Source: Bacillota bacterium (GTDB lineage Bacteria; Bacillota; Clostridia; Lachnospirales; Lachnospiraceae). Taken from it: a stretch of 5,230 nucleotides of DNA. The notes beneath the pieces were generated by a model that was given only the letters and a program-made list of their open reading frames with translations, did not search any database and was not told where the DNA came from. The position numbers were made by a program, and so were the translations under genes. Shown in pieces: positions 1 to 5,230 of the stretch. The stretch covers positions 1-5,230 of the forward strand of contig JAEZXP010000122.1 of assembly GCA_023419655.1 (NCBI GenBank). The letters run 5' to 3'. The stretch's first letter is position 1, and the number at the start of each line of letters is the position of its first letter.

Positions 1-171
1 GTTATGGGCTGTGTGGTCAATGGGCCCGGAGAATCCAGGGAAGCAGATATCGGCATCGCCGGCGGCAATGGTGTGGGATTGCTTATAAAGAAGGGTGAGA
101 TTATCCGCAGAGTACCTGAAAGCGAACTTCTTGAAACCCTGCGGCATGAGCTGGAGACGTGGACACAGTGA
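1..171 (+). CDS. ispG: IspG, 4-hydroxy-3-methylbut-2-enyl diphosphate synthase (C-terminal end only)
   Basis: This is the 3' end of a gene that begins before the window: 56 codons and a TGA stop, in frame from base 1. IspG (GcpE) is the cytoplasmic [4Fe-4S] enzyme that reductively converts 2-C-methyl-erythritol 2,4-cyclodiphosphate to HMBPP, the penultimate step of the MEP isoprenoid pathway. The family signature MGCVVNGPGE is visible, followed by READIGIAGG. Within it, Cys4 and Glu11 (window-relative residues) have the seven-residue spacing of the last cluster cysteine and the glutamate ligand in the E. coli enzyme. The other two cysteines (CPSC-type motif) must lie upstream and cannot be seen. 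The tail after the motif (GVGLLIKKGEIIRRVPESELLETL) is the usual short C-terminal segment, so the end looks intact. polC follows 35 nt downstream on the same strand with no terminator, which suggests co-transcription. Identity is confident from the signature. Confidence 0.96.
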   Translation, partial: VMGCVVNGPGESREADIGIAGGNGVGLLIKKGEIIRRVPESELLETLRHELETWTQ

Positions 172-193
172 ATTTCTAACAATACAACAGGAT

Positions 194-200
194 GGGAGAG
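194..200 (+). promoter_or_regulatory. Shine-Dalgarno site that decides the polC start
   Basis: GGGAGAG contains GGAG (195-198), with 8 nt between it and the ATG at 207. The alternative in-frame ATG at 192 overlaps this site and has only a short AGG directly abutting it, with no proper spacing. The sequence therefore favours translation from 207; starting at 192 would add only five residues (MGELF). Confidence 0.75.
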
Positions 201-206
201 TTATTC

Positions 207-3200
207 ATGTTATTTTTTGAGGCTTTTGAACAATTGACTTGTGACAATGAATTAAAGAATCTTTACAGCCAGGCTGAGGTTGTAAGGGCTGTCGCATCCA
301 AACAAAATAATACGCTTATGATTTATATCCGAAGCAGAAGATTGCTTCATAGGAGAAATATAAAAAAGATGGAAGACCTGCTTAACCGGCAGCTCTTTTT
401 GCATACCGGTAATAAGGCATTTATTCTGCCTTCTTTTGAGCTTGCCGACAAATACGATTTGGACAAACTGCTTTCCATATACCGGGACAGCATTTTAGAG
501 GAGCTTAAGGAGGAAAGCATTGTTACCTATCATCTTCTGACGCAGGCAGAGACCCGGGTTGAGAAGGATACGATTATTATTAAATCGAAGGAAAGCTGCG
601 TTGCTTTGGATAAGTTTTCAAAGCTAAAGGACTATCTGATTAATCTTTTTAAAGAACGGTTCGGACAGGATATATCCATTTCCTTTGAATATATACCGTC
701 GAAGGAAACCAGAAAAATCAGGCTGCCCGCATTTTTGAGGGAAGACGGGGAGGATGAGGATGCGATTGCTGAATATGAAACACCGGCGTATGATTTTTAT
801 GAACCAGACGATAATCAGCCGGATATTTATAACGAACCGTCGGATACATACTTGGATACATACGGTCAGGAGTCAGGCAGCAATATAGAGATTACGGATG
901 CCGGTAAAAGAACCGACAATCGTATTCTGGCTGACACGACAGAGAATACAAACCTTGCAGCAGGGAATGACAGTGGTGCAAAAGGTAAATCCGCCGCATA
1001 TGATAAGGGCAATGGCTCGAAAGGAAAAGACTCGGCGTATGATAAAAGCAAGAGTAAATTCCGGCGGCTGCCCAAGGACCCCTCTATCGTATACGGTAAG
1101 AATTTTGATGGAACACCAATCCTCATCAGTGAAATCATAGGAGAGATTGGCGAGGTGGTAATCCGGGGTAAGGTACGGAAGCTGGAAAGCAGGCCGATAG
1201 GCAATGAAAAGAGCTTGATTACCTTTGCACTTACCGACTTTACAGATTCTATAAAAGTAAAGATTTATTCAAAGACGATTGAGGTGGAAGATGCTCTGGA
1301 CGGCATTAAGGAAGGTTCCTTCTATATGCTTAAAGGAATCGCCATGTCCGATACATATGAGCGTGACATTACCATTGGCTCTGTGGTGGGTATTCGAACG
1401 ATACCGGATTTTACTCGAAAGAGATGCGATATGTCACCGGTAAAACGTGTGGAGCTTCATGCCCATACCATGATGAGCGATATGGATGCAGTTGTCGATG
1501 TGAAAAATCTGGTCAAACGGGCATTTGAATGGGGACATCCGGCAGTGGCAATAACCGACCACGGGGTGGTACAGGCATTTCCTGATGCCAGTCATGCCAT
1601 CAATCCGAAGAGCTATTCAGACCCGGAAGAGCAGGCCAGAGCAAAGAACTTCAAAGTAATCTTTGGTATGGAAGCCTATCTGGTAGATGATATTAAGGAT
1701 ATCATAACAAATGGCCGCGGCCAGAGGATGGCAGAAGCAGAGTTTGTTGTATTTGATATTGAAACCACCGGCTTTAGTAAAATGAATGACAAGATAATCG
1801 AGATTGGAGCCGTCAAAATAGCAAAGGGTGAGGTGACGGACCGGTACAGCACATTTGTAAATCCCAAGATACCGATACCTTACGAGATTGAGCAATTAAC
1901 CGGTATCAACGATGATATGGTAGTCGGAGCACCTTTAATTGAGGAGGCCTTGCCCGGATTTTTGGAATTTTGCAAGGACTGTGTACTGGTAGCGCACAAT
2001 GCGTCCTTTGATATGGGCTTTATCATAAGAAATGCCAGGCTTCAGGGATTGGACAGAGAATTCACCTATATTGATACGGTCGGTCTGTCCAGAATACTGC
2101 TTCCGAACCTTAGCCGGTACAAGCTTAATACGGTGGCAAAGGCGCTTGGAGTGGCCTTGAAAAATCACCACCGGGCAGTGGATGATGCAGGTGCCACGGC
2201 GGAGATTTTTGTTAAGCTGGCGGATATGCTGGCCCAAAAGGGTGTTGTCACCGTCGATGATATCAGCGGGCTTGGCAGGCTTTCGGCGGAAGCGATTCGC
2301 AAGCTTCCTGCCTATCATGCCATCCTTCTTGCTAAGAATGATATAGGACGGGTTAACCTTTATAAAATGGTATCCCTGTCTCATATTGAATATTATAATA
2401 AACGTCCGAAGATACCGAAGAGCCTTTTGATGGAGTGCCGGGAGGGTATCCTGGTTGGCTCCGCCTGTGAGGCAGGAGAGGTATACCGGGCCGTCCTGGG
2501 GGACCAGTCGGAGGAGCAGATTGAAAGACTGGTTAATTTCTATGATTATCTGGAGATTCAGCCCCTGGGAAATAATGAATTCTTAATTCACAGTGACAGA
2601 AGTGATGATAGAAATATTAACTCGAAGGAAGATTTGATAAAGATAAATCAAAGAATTGTTCGGCTTGGAGAAGAATATAATAAGCCCGTGGTAGCTACCT
2701 GTGACGTTCATTTTCTGGACCCGGAGGATGAGGTGTACAGAAGAATCATAATGGCAGGTAAGGGCTTTAAGGATTCGGATACACAGCCGCCGTTATATTT
2801 TCGCACGACAGAGGAGATGCTGGAGGAATTCTCTTATCTGGGAAGAGAAAAGGCAGAGGAAGTGGTTATTACCAGTACGAACCGGATAAGCGATATGATT
2901 GAAAAGATATCTCCGGTCAGACCGGACAAATGTCCTCCTGTGCTTCCGGATTCAGATGAAAATTTAAGAAAAATCTGTTACGACAGGGCTCACGCAATCT
3001 ATGGAGAGAAGCTCCCGAAGCAGGTGGAGCAAAGGCTTGAGCATGAGCTTGGCTCCATTATATCCAATGGCTTTGCCGTAATGTATATTATTGCCCAGAA
3101 GCTGGTATGGAAGTCCAATGAGGACGGATACCTGGTAGGCTCAAGAGGCTCCGTCGGTTCTTCGTTTGTAGCAACGATGGCGGGAATTACGGAGGTTAAC

Positions 3201-4826
3201 CCGCTGGCGCCTCATTATTATTGCAGCAATTGCCATTATAACGAGTTTGATTCAGAGGATGTAAAGAAATTTGCAGGAAGCTCGGGATGTGATATGCCGG
3301 ATAAGAGCTGTCCCGTATGCGGAGCACCTTTGGAAAAGGACGGTCATGATATACCGTTTGAAACCTTCCTGGGATTTGACGGGGACAAGGAGCCGGATAT
3401 CGACTTGAACTTTTCAGGAGAATACCAGAGTAAGGCCCATGAATACACAGAGGTTTTATTCGGAGAGGGCCATACCTTCCGTGCGGGAACCATCGGTACA
3501 CTTGCCGATAAGACCGCATTCGGATATGTGAAGAATTATTATGAAGAGCGGGGAATACATAAGCGCAATGTGGAGATAGACAGGCTGATTGAAGGCTGTG
3601 TAGGCGTAAGACGGACTACCGGCCAGCACCCCGGCGGTATCGTTGTACTGCCCCATGGAGAGAATATCTATTCCTTTACTCCTGTGCAGCGGCCTGCCAA
3701 TGATATGAATACAAAGATTATAACGACGCATTTTGATTATCATTCCATCGACCATAACCTGCTTAAATTAGATATACTCGGACACGACGACCCGACCATG
3801 ATACGAATGCTGGAGGATATCACGGGACTGGATGCCAAGAAAATCAGATTTGATGAGCAAAAGGTGCTGTCCCTGTTCCATGATACCGGTGCGCTTGGAA
3901 TTACTCCGCAGGATATAGATGGATGCGAGCTGGGCTGTCTTGGTGTTCCGGAGTTTGGTACGGACTTTGTTATGCAGATGGTTAAGGAGGCAAAGCCGAA
4001 GTCATTTTCAGATTTGGTTCGAATATCAGGCCTTAGCCACGGTACCGATGTATGGGTTGGAAATGCCCAGGTGCTGATTAAAGAAGGAACCTGCACATTG
4101 TCCACAGCCATCTGTACCCGTGACGATATCATGACCTATCTGATTAATACAGGGGTAGAGCCGGGACTTTCCTTCAAAATCATGGAGAGTGTCCGAAAGG
4201 GAAAAGGCCTTACTCCGGAGATGGAGGAAGCAATGCTGGCAGAGGGTGTTCCGGAGTGGTATATCCGCTCCTGCAAGCAGATTCAGTACATGTTCCCCAA
4301 AGCCCATGCGGCGGCCTATGTAATGATGGCATTTCGCATAGCATATTTTAAGGTTTACTATCCTTTGGCTTACTATACCGCATTTTTTTCAATCCGTGCA
4401 TCGGCCTTTAACTATGAGCTGATGTGCCAGGGTAAAGCCCATCTGGAAGGCATTATGGCTGACTACAAGCGTAGAACAAGTGCCTTGACCAAGAAGGAGC
4501 AGGATACCTACAGGGATATGCGGATTGTACAGGAGATGTATGCCAGGGGATTCTCCTTTATGCCTATCGACATATACCGGGCACAGGCTCACAGGTTTCA
4601 GATTATTGATGATAAGATTATGCCGTCCTTAAGCTCCATTGACGGAATGGGAGATGCGGCCGCCAATGGCGTGGTAGAAGCAGCAAAGCATGAGCGCTTC
4701 TTATCCAGAGACGATTTTAAGATTCGCTGTAAGGTGAGTTCTACTGTAGTAGACAACATGGCAAACCTGGGTCTTTTAGGAGACCTTCCCCAATCAAACC
4801 AGATGTCACTGCTGGATTTTCTATAA
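207..4826 (+). CDS. polC: DNA polymerase III alpha subunit, PolC type (replicative polymerase with built-in proofreading)
   Basis: PolC is the main replicative DNA polymerase of low-GC Gram-positives, acting at the fork with the beta clamp. The start at 207 is chosen for its GGAG site, giving 1539 residues; a start at 192 adds five. Domains seen in order: N-terminal domain (about 1-165); acidic, Tyr-rich then Lys/Gly/Ser-rich linker (about 175-290); OB fold (about 300-400); PHP domain (about 413-850) with an inserted DnaQ-like exonuclease (about 512-675: FDIET with D517/E519, D602, H655, D660); zinc module (C1006, C1009, C1035, C1038); polymerase core with PDIDLNF (D1064, D1066) and LKLDILG (D1189) as the catalytic aspartates; RTTGQHPGG; SGLSHGTDVW; HhH GMG near 1480; C-terminal QMSLL clamp-binding-like tail. 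It is about 100 residues longer than B. subtilis PolC (about 1437), mostly because of the linker. Key motifs are all present, with no frameshift. It probably shares an operon with ispG and ends at the hairpin at 4837. Confidence 0.98.
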   Translation: MLFFEAFEQLTCDNELKNLYSQAEVVRAVASKQNNTLMIYIRSRRLLHRRNIKKMEDLLNRQLFLHTGNKAFILPSFELADKYDLDKLLSIYRDSILEELKEESIVTYHLLTQAETRVEKDTIIIKSKESCVALDKFSKLKDYLINLFKERFGQDISISFEYIPSKETRKIRLPAFLREDGEDEDAIAEYETPAYDFYEPDDNQPDIYNEPSDTYLDTYGQESGSNIEITDAGKRTDNRILADTTENTNLAAGNDSGAKGKSAAYDKGNGSKGKDSAYDKSKSKFRRLPKDPSIVYGKNFDGTPILISEIIGEIGEVVIRGKVRKLESRPIGNEKSLITFALTDFTDSIKVKIYSKTIEVEDALDGIKEGSFYMLKGIAMSDTYERDITIGSVVGIRTIPDFTRKRCDMSPVKRVELHAHTMMSDMDAVVDVKNLVKRAFEWGHPAVAITDHGVVQAFPDASHAINPKSYSDPEEQARAKNFKVIFGMEAYLVDDIKDIITNGRGQRMAEAEFVVFDIETTGFSKMNDKIIEIGAVKIAKGEVTDRYSTFVNPKIPIPYEIEQLTGINDDMVVGAPLIEEALPGFLEFCKDCVLVAHNASFDMGFIIRNARLQGLDREFTYIDTVGLSRILLPNLSRYKLNTVAKALGVALKNHHRAVDDAGATAEIFVKLADMLAQKGVVTVDDISGLGRLSAEAIRKLPAYHAILLAKNDIGRVNLYKMVSLSHIEYYNKRPKIPKSLLMECREGILVGSACEAGEVYRAVLGDQSEEQIERLVNFYDYLEIQPLGNNEFLIHSDRSDDRNINSKEDLIKINQRIVRLGEEYNKPVVATCDVHFLDPEDEVYRRIIMAGKGFKDSDTQPPLYFRTTEEMLEEFSYLGREKAEEVVITSTNRISDMIEKISPVRPDKCPPVLPDSDENLRKICYDRAHAIYGEKLPKQVEQRLEHELGSIISNGFAVMYIIAQKLVWKSNEDGYLVGSRGSVGSSFVATMAGITEVNPLAPHYYCSNCHYNEFDSEDVKKFAGSSGCDMPDKSCPVCGAPLEKDGHDIPFETFLGFDGDKEPDIDLNFSGEYQSKAHEYTEVLFGEGHTFRAGTIGTLADKTAFGYVKNYYEERGIHKRNVEIDRLIEGCVGVRRTTGQHPGGIVVLPHGENIYSFTPVQRPANDMNTKIITTHFDYHSIDHNLLKLDILGHDDPTMIRMLEDITGLDAKKIRFDEQKVLSLFHDTGALGITPQDIDGCELGCLGVPEFGTDFVMQMVKEAKPKSFSDLVRISGLSHGTDVWVGNAQVLIKEGTCTLSTAICTRDDIMTYLINTGVEPGLSFKIMESVRKGKGLTPEMEEAMLAEGVPEWYIRSCKQIQYMFPKAHAAAYVMMAFRIAYFKVYYPLAYYTAFFSIRASAFNYELMCQGKAHLEGIMADYKRRTSALTKKEQDTYRDMRIVQEMYARGFSFMPIDIYRAQAHRFQIIDDKIMPSLSSIDGMGDAAANGVVEAAKHERFLSRDDFKIRCKVSSTVVDNMANLGLLGDLPQSNQMSLLDFL
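842..863 (+). repeat. Short tandem repeat inside the polC linker
   Basis: GGATACATAC occurs at 842-851 and again at 854-863, a perfect 10-bp match with a 12-bp period. It is in frame with polC and encodes DTYL-DTYG (about residues 213-219). The unit length is a multiple of three, so gain or loss of a copy would keep the reading frame. It lies in the acidic, tyrosine-rich part of the linker. Confidence 0.8.
981..1046 (+). repeat. Degenerate 39-bp tandem repeat inside the polC linker
   Basis: The protein repeats KGKSAAYDK (981-1007, residues 259-267) and KGKDSAYDK (1020-1046, residues 272-280) are offset by 13 residues. The DNA copies have diverged at third positions (for example GCCGCATAT versus TCGGCGTAT), so the protein similarity has outlasted the DNA identity. 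They form the basic, Gly/Ser/Lys-rich half of the linker before the OB fold. Confidence 0.7.
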
Positions 4827-4836
4827 GATATTTTCG

Positions 4837-4876
4837 GGTGCCTGATACCAATTGGAATGGTGTCAGGTACCTTTTC
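4837..4876 (+). terminator. Intrinsic terminator of the ispG-polC unit
   Basis: GGTGCCTGATACCA (4837-4850) pairs with TGGTGTCAGGTACC (4858-4871) over 14 bp, two of them G-U wobbles, with a 7-nt loop ATTGGAA and then TTTTC. It starts 10 nt after the polC stop. The U-tract is short (four T) but the stem is strong. The minus strand has no comparable U-run, so it should act only on + strand transcripts. It could also be a copy of a dispersed palindromic repeat. Confidence 0.8.
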
Positions 4877-4884
4877 AGGGTATC

Positions 4885-4922
4885 ATTGTTTTAATTGATA
4901 AAACAATTTAAAATATTTTAAA
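4885..4922. repeat. Two adjoining AT-rich inverted repeats upstream of the tRNA promoter
   Basis: ATTGTTTTA (4885-4893) and TAAAACAAT (4899-4907) form a perfect 9-bp inverted repeat around ATTGA. Sharing its last base is a perfect 16-bp palindrome, TTTAAAATATTTTAAA (4907-4922). They end 8 bp before the -35 box of the tRNA promoter. The A/T tracts would suit an UP element bound by the RNA polymerase alpha subunit, as is common for stable-RNA promoters. Chance symmetry in AT-rich DNA is also possible. Confidence 0.5.
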
Positions 4923-4930
4923 AATAACAC

Positions 4931-4959
4931 TTGATTTTTGTTGCAGAATAGTATATTAT
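4931..4959 (+). promoter_or_regulatory. Sigma-A-type promoter of tRNA-Glu
   Basis: TTGATT (4931-4936) and TATTAT (4954-4959) are separated by exactly 17 bp. Transcription would start near 4966, giving a 5' leader of about 8 nt before the tRNA. A/T tracts lie just upstream. The upstream polC terminator supports an independent promoter here. Confidence 0.8.
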
Positions 4960-4973
4960 AAATAATGTTCTGT

Positions 4974-5045
4974 GGCTCGTTGGTCAAGGGGTTAAGACGC
5001 CGCCCTCTCACGGCGGAAACAGGGGTTCGATTCCCCTACGAGCTG
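4974..5045 (+). tRNA. tRNA-Glu, anticodon CUC
   Basis: The cloverleaf can be folded by eye. The acceptor stem is GGCTCGT (4974-4980) with ACGAGCT (5038-5044), and the discriminator is G5045. The D arm carries GGTCAAGGGGTTAAGAC. The anticodon stem CCGCC/GGCGG (5000-5004, 5012-5016) closes the loop CTCTCAC, with anticodon CTC at 5007-5009. The T arm AGGGG-TTCGATT-CCCCT is followed directly by the acceptor strand. It decodes GAG and would be charged by glutamyl-tRNA synthetase. No CCA is encoded, so the CCA end must be added enzymatically. The first acceptor pair is a G-U wobble. The gene stands alone between its own promoter and terminator. Confidence 0.97.
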
Positions 5046-5050
5046 TTTAA

Positions 5051-5090
5051 AAAGCAACTGGAGATTATCTTTAGTTGCTTTTTTGTTTTT
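5051..5090 (+). terminator. Intrinsic terminator after tRNA-Glu
   Basis: AAAGCAACT (5051-5059) pairs with AGTTGCTTT (5073-5081). The stem can extend inward by four more pairs (two G-U, A-U, G-C) to leave a 5-nt loop, ATTAT. It is followed by a T-run broken by one G (5079-5090). It begins 6 nt after the tRNA discriminator base, so the tRNA transcript is probably monocistronic. Confidence 0.88.
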
Positions 5091-5119
5091 CGAATAGTTT
5101 GTACACTTATAATTATTAG

Positions 5120-5134
5120 TTATAGTATCTATAA
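5120..5134. repeat. 15-bp dyad, possible protein-binding site
   Basis: TTATAG-TAT-CTATAA has perfect 6-bp half-sites around a 3-bp centre, in the spacer after the tRNA terminator. Its centre (5127) is 33 bp from the centre of the next dyad (5160), about three helical turns. The half-sites differ between the two dyads, and AT-rich DNA makes such symmetry fairly easy, so function is uncertain. Confidence 0.4.
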
Positions 5135-5152
5135 GAAGAAAATGGGAGTGAC

Positions 5153-5167
5153 AGTATTGACAATACT
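5153..5167. promoter_or_regulatory. 15-bp perfect dyad overlapping a -35 box, candidate operator
   Basis: AGTATTG-A-CAATACT has 7-bp half-sites and a 1-bp centre. It fully contains the TTGACA hexamer at 5157-5162. A protein bound here would block or position RNA polymerase, so a repressor operator is the natural reading if the promoter is real. The regulator is not visible in the window. Confidence 0.45.
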
Positions 5168-5183
5168 TTATTAATATTATAAT
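5157..5183 (+). promoter_or_regulatory. Candidate promoter for a gene beyond the window
   Basis: A consensus -35 TTGACA (5157-5162) and a consensus -10 TATAAT (5178-5183) are separated by only 15 bp, two short of the optimum. Transcription would start near 5190 and run at least 40 nt to the window edge. A purine-rich GAGGGA at 5225-5230 could be the ribosome-binding site of a gene starting just outside. The short spacer and AT-rich setting keep this tentative. The stretch 5091-5230 holds no convincing coding region on either strand. Confidence 0.45.
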
Positions 5184-5230
5184 TTTAGAATATGATACTA
5201 AAGGGATGTCTTATTTCACAGAAAGAGGGA

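Noticed and set aside
192..206. polC start at the first ATG (192)
   Set aside because: This ATG overlaps the GGGAGAG site and has no spaced Shine-Dalgarno sequence of its own; the ATG at 207 has GGAG at good spacing. It cannot be excluded completely.
866..4592. Several minus-strand and one alternate-frame open frames of 63-149 codons within polC
   Set aside because: They lie opposite or across the continuous, fully motif-bearing polC frame, show no recognisable domains, and are explained by polC codon composition.
5099..5126. Second promoter TTGTAC-16 bp-TATAGT
   Set aside because: The -35 matches consensus at only three positions, and TATA-like boxes are expected by chance in this AT-rich spacer.
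4965..5174. A 69-codon + strand open frame beginning near the tRNA
   Set aside because: It runs straight through the tRNA-Glu and its terminator and has no ribosome-binding site, so it is not a gene.
5206..5230. Possible gene start ATG at 5206 running off the window
   Set aside because: AAAGGG directly abuts the ATG with no spacing, and only eight codons are visible, so nothing supports it.
1..5230. CRISPR array, insertion sequence, riboswitch or novel defence system
   Set aside because: No regularly spaced repeats, transposase motifs, or long structured leaders were seen; the window is taken up by core genes and short ordinary spacers.

Overview
The window looks like part of a low-to-moderate GC Gram-positive chromosome (Bacillota). 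PolC, the replicative DNA polymerase used here, is largely restricted to that lineage. The gene order ispG-polC and the style of the PolC protein suggest class Clostridia, and Lachnospiraceae or a relative is my best guess. That family-level call is inference from general resemblance, not from a search.

Layout. Positions 1-171 are the last 56 codons of ispG (gcpE), an iron-sulfur enzyme of the MEP isoprenoid pathway. After a 35-nt gap with no terminator comes polC (207-4826). It is a full-length, uninterrupted DNA polymerase III alpha subunit of the PolC type, with an N-terminal domain, low-complexity linker, OB fold, PHP domain split by a DnaQ-like proofreading exonuclease, zinc module, polymerase core, HhH and a C-terminal clamp-binding tail. 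A strong hairpin terminator follows polC. Next is an AT-rich spacer with nested dyads, a good sigma-A-type promoter, a single tRNA-Glu with anticodon CUC (4974-5045) and its own intrinsic terminator. The last 145 bases are AT-rich (about 25% GC) with no convincing gene. They carry a possible promoter whose -35 box lies inside a perfect 15-bp dyad, probably serving a gene that starts beyond the window.

How the parts relate. ispG and polC are probably co-transcribed, a housekeeping arrangement with no direct biochemical link between the products. The tRNA is an independent single-gene unit.

I found no evidence of a new biological system. The window is essentially core genome. The points worth a second look are the enlarged repeat-bearing linker of PolC, an apparently complete PHP metal site beside an intact proofreading exonuclease, the variant clamp-binding tail, and the operator-like dyads after the tRNA.
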